Shown here piece by piece: positions 35,203-48,039 of a stretch of DNA of 64,000 bases. The translations under genes and the position numbers were made by a program. The DNA lies in assembly GCA_038363925.1 (NCBI GenBank), contig JAQQWL010000009.1, forward strand, positions 1,922,001-1,986,000, read 5' to 3'. Position 1 is the first letter of the stretch; the number at the start of each line of letters is the position of its first letter. A model generated the notes under the pieces. It was not told the origin of the DNA. It searched no databases and was given only the letters and a program-made list of their open reading frames with translations. The DNA comes from Apiospora phragmitis (lineage: Eukaryota; Ascomycota; Sordariomycetes; Amphisphaeriales; Apiosporaceae).

Positions 35203-36708
35203 TAGAAGCCGGCGATGCATGCTCGATATGTCCTTTTGGGATTTTTCGTTTTTTCAATTCTATTTTTCTCGATTTCATCCCTCACGACGACAACAACACT
35301 ACTCAGTCGGCGGTATCTTCTGATCAGACCGAGTATTAATGAGCAATCTCCGTCCCGCAGCACAGCCGCAGAACCAGATCGACATACTATGCTGCTCTTT
35401 GCGCTTTGATAGCTGACGAAGAGACGACACCACTTTGTCGTGGTTCCTGCATGGGCGGGACAATGATAATATCCACCAAACCTGCAGTTCTGTAATATAA
35501 ACAGCTGCAGTCGACACCTAATTCTCAGGCATCACCTGCATTTCGAGACGCGCAGATCGCAACGCGCATGGATTGCGTACATGGCACATATGGACAAGGG
35601 CACAGGGAGTTCTACGGTTGCTTTTCCCTTTTTCTACGTGTTCTTTGATGCCCAAACAAAGTTGTGTTTCTGGTGGGCAATAAACAAAACAGCAGCACAG
35701 GGAGGGGACCGGACTTTGTTTTTTAGAGAGAGAATACCCCGCGGAAGGATTCGTTGTTTTTTTCCCTGGTTCCTCGGGTCGTTCTGCTGCCAGCAGCACT
35801 GGGAGTGGGGAGTGGGAGAAAACACAAGATGACGGTACAAAAATCCTTTGCTATGCACCTTCATACTCGACTTGACACCCCCCACGCCTTACACCTTCCC
35901 CAGCTGCAATTGATGAGTGTTCGCTTATCGCAAACCAGTGGGTTTGCACACGCTGACCACACCTGTCCTCGGCAACACCCCCTCGGCGTTGGGGGCGTTC
36001 AGAAGCGGACGGTACTGTACAAATAGTGTTGGAGCAATGAGAATCGAGCATGCAGAATCATGAGATTGGTTTCTTATTCTCCTTCTCAATATGTTAAGTG
36101 AAACGCACGATTAATCAAACAACGGCTGGAAAGCATGCGGGTGTGCTGTCAGAGTTACTGGTACCAGCCAGGTAAGCTACCTAATTGCATTTGTCGGATC
36201 TTGTGGCTACGTATGGAGGTAAGCGATAGCCTGTCTTCAAGAGCAAATATACAAGGCAATGGCTGTACTGTGTAAGTAAGTACATGTAGGAGGTCCGGTC
36301 TCTCTGCCCCCCACACTATGAATGGGCTGTCGTTGCGTCGTACCTGCTGGGTGTTCTAATTTGGTACATACATGTAGGCACCTACATAAAGGCGGTTTAG
36401 TGCATACCTAACCCGCATCAGGTAGGTACCTAACTAAAAGGAACTCACTCATGGAGGAGTGGGAAGATGTAGACCGCGCGGGCCGCTGTTGCTCAGAGGT
36501 GTCTTCGGTCGGACTAATCAGATGCCGATGCTCCGCCGAAATTTCGAACCTCCAAAGTCGCTTCCACCTCAATGGAGCCCTGCCTCAAAGCAAGCCCGCC
36601 CCGGTAGCCGCAAGACGACGAAATACGACCTGCGACGACAAGCATAAAACGGCCGAAGCATGATACTATAGACCGACGGAACCCCGAGCAATTATCGATA
36701 CGAAGAAG
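35203..36708. other. Intergenic region, no gene seen
   Basis: 3' flank of the 763-aa gene and promoter of the bS6m gene. It contains GTAC/CTAC-rich short repeats (36280-36440). Open frames are short and motif-free. Confidence 0.45.
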
Positions 36709-37573
36709 ATGCTGTACGAGCTGATTGGCATTGTAAGTTGTGTGCTCCCCTCCTCAACTTGCGCCGACTGGCGGATGCGACAACCGGCTGGCGGGGACTG
36801 TTGTTTACTGCGATGCAGAAGGAGAACTGGGCATTCGAGGAGCTGATCGCAAACGGGACCGGTCATCTGCCGGGACAGAGGCATCGCAGAGAAGAAGAAG
36901 ACGAAGAAGCAAGACTAGGCTGCTGTGGACAATTCATAACGACTAACATGATGGCGCAATACAGGTCCGACCCGGCAACCTTGCCGAGGTCAAAGAGTAC
37001 GTTTGCAGACCCTGATTCATAACGTTTACCTCGCACTCTACACGAAAGGACGTGGGGTGGATTCGACGAGATCGCAGCGTGTTTTCTACGCTCAAAGCCA
37101 AATTTTGCGACTCGCTCTTTGAGCCGATTTACAAGTGCTGCCGAAAATCATGCCACGCCCGCTCTCCCAACCAGCTTCCCCTCCTCCCTCGTCAAGGCCT
37201 AACAAGTATACCAAGACGAGAGACCCGATTGACTAACACACCCGCCCTCTCCATCAACAGAATCGTCTCCACAACCGGCGCCCTCATCCTGCGCGAGCGC
37301 GGCGTGATCCGGGGCCTGTCCAACTGGGGCGTCTTCTCGCTGCCATCGTCCACGTCGAAGCATCAGATGCGGCACTCGACGGGCCACTACTTCGCCATGC
37401 GGTACGACGCCAGCGTCGAGACGCAAAAGTCCGTCTCCAGCGTCCTGCGCAACGACCCCCGCATGATCCGCCACACCAGCGTCAAGCTCGGCGACGGCAA
37501 GCTCGACACCATGAGCCGCATCGCCGCCATCGGCTGGCAGCGCCTCGGCATGGGCGACGAGAAGCGGGTCTGA
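36709..37573 (+). CDS. MRP17: Mitochondrial small-subunit ribosomal protein bS6m (MRP17)
   Basis: 122 aa in three exons: 36709-36732 (24 nt), 36965-36996 (32 nt) and 37261-37573, totalling exactly 123 codons. Two tiny first exons followed by long introns (232 and 264 nt) make it easy to miss. The protein reads MLYELIGIVRPGNLAEVKEI, VSTTGALILRERGVIRGLSN, WGVFSLPS, HYFAMRYDASVETQ and LRNDPRMIRHTSVKLGDGKL, the S6 fold in the form seen in fungal mitoribosomes. It binds rRNA in the platform of the small subunit in the matrix. No separate presequence is visible, as is usual for this protein. Assignment is secure; exon borders agree with phase and splice consensus. Confidence 0.92.
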
Positions 37574-38414
37574 GGAAGGAGCAAGGGGAGAAGGAAATAT
37601 GGCAACTGAAATGCGGGCATATAAAGAGAGGAGAACGAGGGACCAAGAAGAAGGAAACGCGGGCAAATGACACCCATGGAGCCGAACTACGAGACAGAAC
37701 CCGATAAAAGTCCTATTATTGGCGAAGAGAGCGGGGCCGAACAAACCGAACTGTGCAAAGAAGCCTTAGGTGGCAATGGCAACTTAAAGCCCGGTGTTGT
37801 CCAATATGGAGAATATTCAACAGGGCCTCGCAGAACTGTACGATACGACATGAATGATTGTACAAAGGTGGGGATATACCGCCACTCCCCTTTCTAGATG
37901 GCGCGGCAGCCGAGTAAAGACTTGGGTTGTGTACATAAAGATAGTAGATGGGAGAACATCTCGTCACCAGCATGGGCTTGACGGGAGTAATCTACGAAAC
38001 TCAAGATGATAATAACCCACCCCTATGCCCTCTATTGATTTGCGATGCTGGAAGGGTAACTACGCCCAGTGATGTCCTTCGAGTGCTCATGAACCTAGGT
38101 AGATATGGACATAATCGTCATCATTCGTGTCAAAGCTCTATCTGCTGTTATCTGCAACTGCGTTTTCCAAGGTGGGACTGTGTTGCCTCCGTCGTGATGA
38201 TCAACACCCAGCGTCTCAGTCCCCGCTCAGTTCAGTGTAGTATTTCCCTGTTGGCCCAATCGCTCGTTCGCTAGGGCTGTATGCAAGTGCGTCCAGCAAT
38301 GTCTATCTATGGGCCGGACTGTTGTGTCTACCGCAACGCACAATGACTGCGACACTCTGGATCAGAGAGTTAACGCCGCCTCCACCACATCCAACCCTCG
38401 ACCAAATTCCCGTT
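37574..38414. other. Convergent intergenic region, no gene seen
   Basis: 3' flanks of the bS6m gene (plus) and DCN1 (minus). Nothing recognisable is coded. Confidence 0.45.
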
Positions 38415-40904
38415 CTAAGCGGACTGGTCGACCTCCATGGCGCCATCTTGCGAGCGCTTGGCCTTGAACCAGGCAACGAAGTCGTCGATGACATTGGGCC
38501 ACGAGGCCTCAGGGTTCCAGAACGAGAGCGACTCATCTTCAGAACTCTTCTCGGCAAAGAGCAGCGTCTGGTTCCACATGTCGCGACTGACGGTACGAGG
38601 CCACTTCTCTCGGAGATACTGCGTCCACAGGGGAAGAAGTCGATGCCCGTTTGCTTGCCCACCCATGGTCGACCGGGCGGGGCGAACAGCATGGTCCAGT
38701 ACAAAATGGCATTGTCAAGGGCGAGAGCGCGTTGGTCTGGTTCCTTGCCAGCCACAAAGGCGTGCTTGGCGACCTTCTTGAAGAGTTCCTTGTCCTTTGA
38801 CAACTTGGTGACCAAATTGGAGACATACTTCTTTTGAGAAGCAATGTTACCGTCAACTCTATAGGAGATGTTAGATATCCCTAGTGTAGTGATAGGATAC
38901 GAGCATAAAATCGCGACTTACCCAGCATCAGCCCAGCCTGACACAAAACCGTCCTTCTTGATCTCGCCGATCGTCTCAGCCTTGACGATCTCCAAGACTA
39001 TGAACATAGAGGCATCCTCCAAGTTCACACCAACAGTCTCCAGATACTTCATCGTGTTGTCAGGGCCGATCTTATCCTTCTCATCCTGTTTGTCTTTGGA
39101 TCCATTAGCCATTTCAACACATCTAGCATGCAAGATCCATCCGAACCTACCTCGTAGCGACTCGAACTGCTTCAGCAAAGAAGTCTCGCGGGATACGCTA
39201 GGAGCGGAACCACCGCTAGCTCCGGAAGAATAGTACCTATAGAGTGAGTTTAGAGTCAGCAGAAATATCATAGAAAGCGCTTATAGCCTGAAACAGTATA
39301 CAGCTGCATTGCATCATCAGAATAGGTCTTGCGGCTCAAGCTGTGTCTAATAGGGGTCAATGGAACCAGTTTGGAGTTGAAGCAAGCTGGCAAGATTAGT
39401 AACGGGGTGGATGGGTTGCAAGACGTACGAGGACCAGCGACGTTGATTGAATCAGTAGCCTCTCGTGTACCGATTATGGGACATTGTGCCGGTGTATCAG
39501 CGGATACACAGGCTCTGGCTGGTGGGAGAAGAAAGAATATGCCACTTGGAGGAGGGTGTTTGAGGTTTGGATATTGACCACACTGTAAAGGGAAAATAAA
39601 ACCATCAAGTGTAGTTGTTCAACTCGAAAGCAAGAGGTAATGTCAGAATTACAGACTCCCGATTTTCCAGGAACGATTGCTTCAAATGTAAACTGGTCGA
39701 GGGGCTTGTTTCGACTGGCGGCAGATGTCCAGAAAGGTGCGTCGGTATCGACCCCCAGCAAATAACTCGGGATGGCACCAGTGGAAAACTCCACCATAAC
39801 GCAGCTCAGTGACGGATCGATGCGAACAGAATGGTGCAAGTGAGCAGCTTGCTGCCGGGCTCCGCGATACAACAACGGTGTGTCTGGCCTATGTGCCTGG
39901 AAAGGGGGGCATACCACCAAGAGATTGGACAGTAGCTGACCCGCATGATAGGCGAACAGGATCATCGAACCAAGTGATCTCCCGGATTCTGAGCAACTTG
40001 AGCAGAACAAGGAATTCAACAAGCCTGCATAAAGCTGCAAGAAGAAAAAAGGCCGACACCGTCCTCAATCAACACATCCTTTATGCCATGGCTGCGCCCA
40101 ACAACCGAGCGTCAGTGTGATCACAAAACAACTCCACCTCAACAATCAAGCCCAGTCCACCTCCCTAACTTCATGACTCGGCCTGTTCACATAGAAAGGC
40201 TTGCCGATGTGCTCGTCCCAAGCAATAATCATGAAAGTCTTCATTGCGGCTACTTAGCTGCAAGTGTGATAGTCAAAGCTCTTTGTAAGCCAGCAGGCTA
40301 AAAGCGAATGCAAATCCACAGGGTGTGAGCATCGCTGATCGGCCCTGGGGCATCTTTACCAAGACGATGGGTTTCTCCCACACCAACCTGTCATCAGCCG
40401 CACGTGCGCCTGGTCGGCATTGTGGTTCTCATTAGAAATGCAATCTCTTTGGGGGCGTTATGGCATTCGGCTATTCAAGGCCTCGAGGTGACCATCGTCA
40501 TGTATCATCATGCGTTTCTGTATACAATCGATGGGGTGGGGCCATCGCCTCATGCTCGACGCGTTCACAATTCGAAACAGCACAAGCACAACAGCCCAAG
40601 CCGCAAGACGTAACATATCGGTCGGTCGGAAAAGGGTTTGACTTACGAATCGACGGCCTCGTCCATCCTGTAGCTCGAGTTCTTAAGAAACTAAAGTCAA
40701 CCCATTAGCATATGCCATGTGTGATAACAATGTAGATGCCGGCGCCAATAAGGGGTGGTATCTCCGATGACAAGGCGGTGAACGGCAAAGCAGCCCACCC
40801 AGGGACAGAAGGGAACAACCTACTCTCTGGGCGACCTTTTCAGTTGCACCCGTGATCCCGCTGAACTCGGCCACGGCGGCCCTGTGCGCAGACGACAACG
40901 GCAT
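38415..40904 (-). CDS. DCN1: DCN1-like cullin neddylation co-E3, with a 1.4-kb intron and one apparent frameshift
   Basis: Five exons: 40904-40824, 40690-40647, 39236-39151, 39093-38922, 38858-38415; 275 aa after one correction. DCN1 promotes transfer of the ubiquitin-like NEDD8/Rub1 from its E2 to cullins. The N-terminal part is a UBA-like domain (MPLSSAHRAAVAEFSGITGA, EKVAQR-FLKNSSYRMDEAVD). The rest is the potentiating-neddylation domain: IGPDNTMKYLETVGVNLEDA, AETIGEIKKDGFVSGWADAG, then ALDNAILYWTMLFAP and VIDDFVAWFKAKR. One C is missing from the run at 38630-38633 (reading GIDFFP then LWTQYLREKWPRTVSRDMW); restoring it makes the total exactly 276 codons. The intron 40646-39237 is 1,410 nt, about twenty times the usual size here, yet phase and splice sites agree (GTAAGT, CTATAG). 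A second in-frame Met at 40919 is an alternative start. Confidence 0.85.
39237..40646 (-). other. Unusually long intron of DCN1
   Basis: 1,410 bases between the UBA-like exon and the catalytic-domain exons. It contains a 188-codon open frame on the same strand (39474-40040) with no recognised motif. An insertion, a nested gene or an alternative exon are possible; I cannot tell which. Confidence 0.6.
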
Positions 40905-42061
40905 CTTGGAGGCAGGCACTTGATATTTGGCGGTTAAAGGAGGGCGGGTGGAAGAGTATGTGCCTCTAATCGATCTCGTTCGTTCGGAATGGGAATCTCG
41001 GATTCAAAAATCTTCCCACACAAGAGAAAGGGTAAAATATCTGGGGGTCTTGCTCCGCTTGAATTGTACGTTTGCTCCAAGGTAAATGACGATGGGAGAG
41101 GAGGAAGATGATGATGTACGGTAGCGCGAGGAAGTTCTTGCAGGTCAGGAACGATCAAGCCGGACAAAACAATACGCCTGAGCGCTGTCGGCTCCCATTC
41201 CAGTCGCGCAAGGATTCTGGGAGATACGTATGTAGTTTCCAACAGCGGGAAAACAAAGAGAATAAGAAAAAATCGCCAATACGAACGTGGTGATGCAGTT
41301 GCTGTGCAAGGCTGACTGTCGAAGATGACCGACGTTGATGGTGGGGGTTTTAGGCGGCAAGCTCTATCTGCATTGGCGGGGTACATTTGAGTACATAAGT
41401 ACATGGATTCGGAAGCTCCTTCCACAGTGCTCCACTCTTCAGATCTCTCCACCACAGCTATATAAAGAATTATACTCCGTATGTAATTGGCATGTTATAT
41501 ATATATGTGTGTGTATTCATTCAGCTACTAGTCAGTCCTAACCTCATCCCAGCTGGGCTTGCTACACGATATAAGAGCAAAAGAACAGAAGGGTATCGTG
41601 GTGTAGTAGGGGCCGCCGTCTGGTTGCCCATGACCAAAATGCAAATGCTGTATCGACCCCTTCCTCTCCGTAACGGGATGAGTAGAAGTGACAGAGGATA
41701 GCGAAAATCAAAGAACAATGCCGCCGTCGCTCTCTCCAATCGACATATACAATCTCGGTAGCGGTCCCATGCATTGCAACAAGTCCCTTTGTCAGCCGTC
41801 ATACTTGACCAGCCCGCACCCAAAATCCTCAACGACGAACCCATCGGGCACTTCCCCACCACCCAATAGCACTCTTCGGGCCTTTGCCGCATCCACTGGC
41901 CTAGAAGCCACGACATCTTTGCCCGGAGACTCATCCACCCCACCATCTAATCCTACAGAACGATGCTCCACGAAACACCCCTAAATGAAATCAACCGGAG
42001 CTGCCTGCTTGCCTGCAGTCCCACTCGTGCAGGTTTCGGACATTGGAAGCGACGAGGAGCT
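40905..42061. other. Intergenic region, no gene seen
   Basis: Promoter of DCN1 at the left and 3' flank of MVP1 at the right. A short TA/TG repeat lies near 41497-41514. No coding signal is recognised. Confidence 0.45.
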
Positions 42062-44704
42062 CTATTCCCCAAGCGGCATGCCATCAAGCTCGTCCAACAA
42101 CCTGCGCCAGTTGTCGGCGAGCATCTCGCCATACTTGACACGCTCTTGAGCCCAATCCTGGGCCAGACGGGAGACGTGGTATTGAGTCTGCTGGAAGTAT
42201 ATGAGCTCATCACGGATGCACTCGCGTACGAAAACCGAGCGGTTATGCTGGGTAACTATATTCTCCTTATCCTACATCGTGTGTTAGTCCAGCTACAAAT
42301 TTTTCAGGTGTGGGTCGTGTTCCTGTATATCGTACCTTGATGATGTTCTCGACCACGCGCTCGATTTCACCCGGTTTAACCAGACCATCCGGCTTAGCCC
42401 GCAGACCTGCAAGCTTTGTCTCGTTGTTCTGTATTCTTCGCTCAAGATACGGGATGTTGTCCTTGTCGAGACGCTCTCGGCGTTCAAACATGTCCCGAAC
42501 GGAGACCAGCGAGTCGCGCTGTCTCTTCAAATCTTCCAAGACGCCAGCGTCCCAAGCTCTGCTCTCGTCCTCCAACAGACTCTGGGCGGTTCGCAGACCC
42601 TTGGAAATAGCAACGAGACCATCGTTGAGCAAAGGCACGTCGTTAGTGTCGGTCGCGTATGTATCAGCGCTAGCCTCGGTCAACGATCCGAGGGAGACAG
42701 CCATCCGAGCGTGATCAGCAGCTACGCCTTCCGAGCGCTTGACCAAACGATCCATCAAGTTGCAGGCATTGATATACAATTCGGCCGACCGCCGGACCCC
42801 AGATCGCGTGCGGTCGAACAGCTCATTCAGAGGTCCGATAGGCAAAGAGTCTTCGAGCCCGGGGGGAAGCGGCCGCCCGGTGAACTCGTCTTGCACCGAG
42901 ATAGTTGCCTGCTTGCGCCATACAGAGAGTTCCTGTTATTGTAAACATGATTAGTCAAACCATCCGGGAACATGATCCAGCAACGAGTGTAGTTATCTTA
43001 CCGTAGGAACAGTCAAGAACATTATCACCAACTGTTCTTGTCCCAGGAACCGGATGCCTGACCACCGCGTTCAAGAAACGCGACAAACCGCGACGTCTCT
43101 TTTCTATAAATGCACCATCATTGCTTAGATGGTTTCCATTGACAGCCACCCTCTTGGGCGGCAACAGAGGTAGTACGCGGAAAGGATAACGCTTATGTAA
43201 ACAATCGAGGAGCCACACGAAGTCGCTGTAGCGCCTGATGACTTTGCTACCTCGGCGGGAGCTGGTAACCTCGTAATTGTGGTGCTGGAACATGAACAGT
43301 CCCTCCTTCTCTGGCATGAGCGTCACCATGATGTTCTCCTCCACGGCGCTACCCGTCCGCCTAGCGCTAATGGTGCGTGTGTGAGACACGGCGGGAGGAT
43401 TGATACTTGGTGTGCGATCGGCGCTGGAAGCTCCGCCAAAGGGGTTTATGGCTTGGTTCGACGGCGCGCCGCCGAAGCCGGTTTCCGCAGTAGGATTAGA
43501 GCCGTCAAAGTACCCCCAGTCTCCAGGGTTCGAGGGCATGGTGCCAGAAGCTGCTGACTGGCGGCCTGAGGCTATGGGTGTCCCCGAGCCTATTGAGGGT
43601 GTTGTAAACGTCGAAGTCGTTCGTTTTTGCACACCAGGCTCATTGCCAAGTCCAAACCCATTCCCGCCGAAACTCGAAGCTCCGGGTTCGTCGTGGTTGC
43701 CATTGTGAGCTCTCGGTGTCTCCGCGTGATTATGGTTTCGGTGCAGGTCGGGCGTATTCCAGGGGTCCTCTTCCGGGTCCGACATGGAGGGCTTTCGAAG
43801 TTGCGACCTGGGCGGCGAGTCTTTCTTGGGAGTTTCAGGTGCTTGTGGAGGTTTCGCGGCCAGCTCCGAGGCATCAAAAATGGGTTGTTGAAGTTGTTGG
43901 GGTTTCTTGTTGCTAAGGTTAGATAATTGGGTCGGAGGAAGATCTATTGAATTTCATCAGTCCCGGCGCGACCGAGTACATAGGTCGATATCATTATCAG
44001 CGAGGGAATAGCGTCACAGCATGGACCCGCTTGTGATGATGTACAGGACTGTCACACAAGGCAGGCTACCAAGAATTGACGAAGCCAAGCAATTGGGTTG
44101 CAATCGTGCAGATTGACGAATGGAAAGCCAGCAAGGAACTCGGCTGCCTCCAAATACTTGACGGGTGGTCTATGGGTAAGGAAACAGTGCGAGACTTACT
44201 ACGTCGTCTTTCGTCGACTCCATCCAAGTTGATCGTTTCACCTTCTTGGGCTAGGCCAATAAGCGCGAGGAGCACATTGAAAGAATCTCGGTCGAGTTGC
44301 ACCTCCTCGCCTTGGGGAGAAAGAATATTCATGATTCTAGCTTGCTCATCAGCTCCCAGCTTCGCAGAGGCCAGGGTCGTGGCCACGCCGGCTGGCGACA
44401 CCTTGCCGCCACGGCCATGCTCGCGTAGTGTATAGTCGTATGCTTCGACGTAGCTCTCGGGTACCTCGACCCCAGCCAGCAAGTTACGGATCAAATCAGC
44501 ACGCGATTGTTGCTTTCGAGGAGTCGGCAGGTTCCAAGGAGAATGGCGTTCGCTGCCCAGCGCATCTCCATCGTCGAACAAAGTATCGGGAGTTGATCGG
44601 GTCATTGGCCCATCTTCCTCGAAGAGTGAATTGCGCGACCGGCCCATGGCCGAGTTGCTTAACGCAGGCGATTCGTCCGGCGGGGATGTACCGAAGAGAG
44701 ACAT
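42062..44704 (-). CDS. MVP1: Sorting nexin Mvp1 (PX-BAR)
   Basis: Four exons: 44704-44200, 43943-43002, 42932-42336, 42271-42062; exactly 751 codons (750 aa) once one extra base is removed. Mvp1 binds PtdIns3P on endosomes through its PX domain and acts in vacuolar/endosomal sorting. The N-terminus is MSLFGTSPPDESPALSNSAM, followed by an EH-like/helical region (QQSRADLIRNLLAGVEVPES; GETINLDGVDERRRN). The PX domain lies about residues 320-430 (VIRRYSDFVWLLDCLHKRYP; PLLPPKRV). The BAR-like C-terminus begins after WRKQATISVQDEFTGRPLPP and ends LADNWRRLLDELDG. Frame is lost at 43046-43047 (one C too many; the reading should pass from RHPVLG to QEQLVIMFLTVPT). Start chosen at the second Met (44704) because it matches the family N-terminus; an upstream Met lies at 44728. 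Confidence 0.9.
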
Positions 44705-46662
44705 GTTGGGGCTCTTGGATTGAAGCAAATGCGTTTAACGATACTTGTCGATCGGATAGAGTCGGTCGCGTATAAGGAGGCTCGCTATAATGGTATCAAG
44801 AAGGTATGTAGGATGTGATCCGTTCTCCGGTTGATTTGCTGCCGGTAGTTGTCGTAATGGTCTTCGTACCAACGATAGTCGAGCTTCCCAGTCGGGACAA
44901 TAGACTCTGCGGCCGCAATCACTGCAGATGACGGGTGCGTCCAACGTAATGCGCCAAGTGTTTGATGTACGTGCTTTCAATTTGCGACAGTGGTACTCGG
45001 AAGAGGCCAAGACTCAATGGATTGCGAAGGCTATTGCACAACTCCTACGTGAGGTAGTTGTTGTTCATGATGGTAAGCTGTAAGAAGACATGTGGGATTG
45101 AGACTACTGGAGGAGGCTGTAATTAGGTAGCATTGGGCTGGGCATTGGCCCGTCAGCCCACCAGCTACTGAAACAGGGTAACGAGTCTGAAGTGGAAGGA
45201 ACGGGAGCTCCAGCACAAGAGCTCCTGTGGGGCGCGTCGTCGTTCATCCCGCCTAATTCTGATATGCATGTGCATGTGCATGTGTGTTGATAACCACCTG
45301 CACTTACAATCCCATCATTGATGTCCGTAATAAACTGGTCCTTGAAATGTTCTCTATTTGAATTATGTACGCATAGCGAAGTGTTGTACTCCAGGGCCGA
45401 AGTGTATAACGATTGACGAGGCTCAAGGATCACTCACCTCTAGACAGTTGAATATAAGTAGGCGTTGTGATCCTCCTTAGCGAAGTACTAACCTAGTCAG
45501 ATGTGATGCAGGCTCCAAGATCTATATGATCCGTTTGATCTGTTCTAAACAGCGGAGACACCCGAGCTGGGGTAGACTAATCAGCCAAGAAAAGACGGGG
45601 GAAACACGAAGTAAAAGAGAAAACTAAACGAGGCTGGTCAATTATAATGCAGCCGTAGTTTATAGTATATTTTCGCGGTATATATTAACTTTACTGCCTA
45701 CTATCTTTTAATAGTAGTAGTAGTATTAAAAGTCTTTATATTAAAGTAAAGATATTAAAGTATTAATAAAATTATAAATAATTTAAAGGTTATTTTTTTA
45801 ATTAATTATATATTAATATAAAGCGTATTAATTTTTTTACTCTAATTTCTACTCTACCATGCTCGAAACCCAAATGCATCCTCTTTAGTATCTCTTCGCA
45901 TCTGATTCATTCTTCTTCCTGCAATAAAGATGCCCGTACAAGTCAAAACTGTGAATGGGCTCACCGAGTTCTAAAGATACGTCGTAGAAGTAGTCGGAGC
46001 TGATGCTGGGCATGAGATCTTCAGCAGTCTTCTATGGCTTTGGAGCCAACGATTCCACCCCTGTGCGCTCGTTTCCAGTCCTATACTCCGTACCTCCATC
46101 GAAGTTAGCTATGCTATCGATTTCTACTTGCATTCTATCACCTTTTAAAATTCACTCCTTACCTGGCTCGATGATCCCGACCCAGAAATCGCATGTAACG
46201 CTCACCAATCTAACTAACAGCTTTTATATTCCGCCGTATACACGTTATCCAATACCTCTCATGAATGCCTCTTAGGAATAGAACAATGGGTGACGGTGGT
46301 TACTTCCACGTACAATAAACCAGCCTGATCAGTCAGACAATCGATTTGTTCCCGTCTTTGTGAACTGCCTGGCAGTCAAAGGCATAGTTCAGTGTGCACC
46401 ACTCGCGCTCCCAACCTTATATTGTTCTATCATGGCATTACCGGAGATGGGTATTTGTTATTCTTTCGGAGATGGCTATTTTTTTACCATTATATCTCAG
46501 GCCTTGGCCTCGGCTGGCATCTCGTTCTTGTCTAACAGCCAGTCTCTTTCTGTCTATCTGAATCTCCTATTAAGGCCGAATTTCTTGTAAGCTACAATTG
46601 AGAGAGGGCGAGATTTGAGCTCACTATACGTTCATCACGAAACCCAATATAATAGCGACGAG
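44705..46662. other. 2-kb intergenic region with an AT-rich block
   Basis: No recognised gene. The middle holds the AT-rich island annotated separately. Frames at 46003-46275 and 46360-46590 are open but motif-free. Confidence 0.45.
45640..45860. repeat. AT-rich island, possible RIP-mutated repeat remnant
   Basis: A block of about 220 bases that is overwhelmingly A/T, in sharp contrast with both flanks, with recurrent ttaaag/tattaa words. It contains a 9-bp inverted repeat (CTTTTAATA at 45705-45713, TATTAAAAG at 45724-45732) around a GTA-repeat loop. Such islands in Pezizomycotina usually come from transposon copies mutated C-to-T by repeat-induced point mutation. No element ends are visible, so origin is inferred. 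Confidence 0.5.
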
Positions 46663-47801
46663 ATGGCCAACAATTTTGTTGCTCGACCCGGAGCGAATTC
46701 CAATCCTTCAACTTTTCATCGGTTCCCAATCCTGCCACCAGAGCTACGGCTAACGATCTGGGAGCAGGCCTTCCTCGAGATCGCTAAAGAATGCCCCCGG
46801 GACTGGGAGCTTTTACTCCGCGATGCCCAGGACGGCGGGGCCGTCGTGGTCAACAGCGACAGAAGGGATACGCCTGTCGCCGCTGGGCCATCGCGAGACC
46901 TATACGTTATGGATCTACGAATGGCCAGCAGGGAGGCCAATTACTGTTTTACGACATATGCCTAGGCAGGAAGGTGTTCACACCGGCACCCTGCATGGTC
47001 AACCCTGCGAAACGCTATACCCTGGGCCCAGCAGATATGAGGAGAGTATGGCTGTGTCCTGCCACTGATCAGTGGATGTTCAACTTCGAGTTCAACAGCC
47101 TACGAGGCGATCTCGATCCACGCGGCGATCTTCCAGTATTTGGTGAATGGAAATCTGAGTTGGAAGACGGGAACAACCCGAGGGCACTCTACAACAGTCT
47201 TGTAGTGCTTGGCTCCATCCGTTACCTGCGCATAGGATTATGGGCGCTAGCAGGGTATACGGATCACAGAATCGACATATTCTTCGAGTCGCTGCCACAG
47301 CTATCTCGAATCTCCATCTATCTTGAACCCATCCTTGAATACGAAGTCCCCTATCGGTTCGAAAAAATGGTGAGCAAGTTACAGGGAGGAGACTACTCCT
47401 ACGAGAATCGTCACTTCGCGGCCCATTGCTTCTTCCAGGAGTTGGGCAAAACCATATTTGACGGGGGGCAGGTGCAATTTCCTGAGTCAGCAACCAAGGA
47501 CATTGACGTCCCCGATGAGCAATTGCTAGCTTCGAATGATTATCGATACCTGCAATCTTGGGTGAGCGAGGATCTTAAGGACGCTGCCGGGCCTGCTTGG
47601 AGGCACCGTGGCCTAAACCGCCATGATATACGCGATTTCATCGATCACTGGGTGGCCCTTGGCGACCGAGGAGTAGAGCGGGTTTTGGTTACCCGTATTA
47701 CTTCTACGCTGAGACAATTCGGGCAATACCCCCCATACATAAATAAGCCCACCGAGCCCGGGCAGCTCTGGTTGAAGAAGCCAGGGGGTTCCATTATATG
47801 A
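46663..47801 (+). CDS. 2EXR-domain protein, one apparent frameshift
   Basis: About 379 aa in a single exon after restoring one base. The N-terminal 2EXR motif is clear: FHRFPILPPELRLTIWEQAF. This domain, related to F-box-like sequences, is greatly expanded in Sordariomycetes and Leotiomycetes; its function is unknown. Frame is lost near 46942-46946 (reading MASREAN, then LLFYDICLGRKVFTPAP), consistent with one missing T. The second part continues without interruption through SLVVLGSIRYLRIGLWALAG to QLWLKKPGGSII; total length then is exactly 380 codons. Start is the ATG after which the family-like sequence begins; an upstream frame extension lacks ATG. It lies in the accessory part of the window, next to the AT-rich island. 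Confidence 0.75.
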
Positions 47802-48008
47802 AAGCTGCAAGCTCGTTTGCGTCATGGTCGTTATAATTGAATTCACGATCTGATTTTCATGCAGTGCGTAAAGAGCTACGGTTGTGTTTCGGTTCGCGAA
47901 TCATGGGAGAATGATTGCACATGGAGCAGTCATTCCAGCGAAGGAGGGTGGCGGGACCCAGGGCGCAAACCTCGAACATGTATTTTCAAAGGTGTATACT
48001 ACATTGTA

Positions 48009-48039
<31 letters not shown>

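Noticed and set aside
39474..40040. 188-codon frame in the DCN1 intron as a separate gene
   Set aside because: No recognisable motif, no conserved-looking start or splice signals; reported only as part of the long-intron finding.
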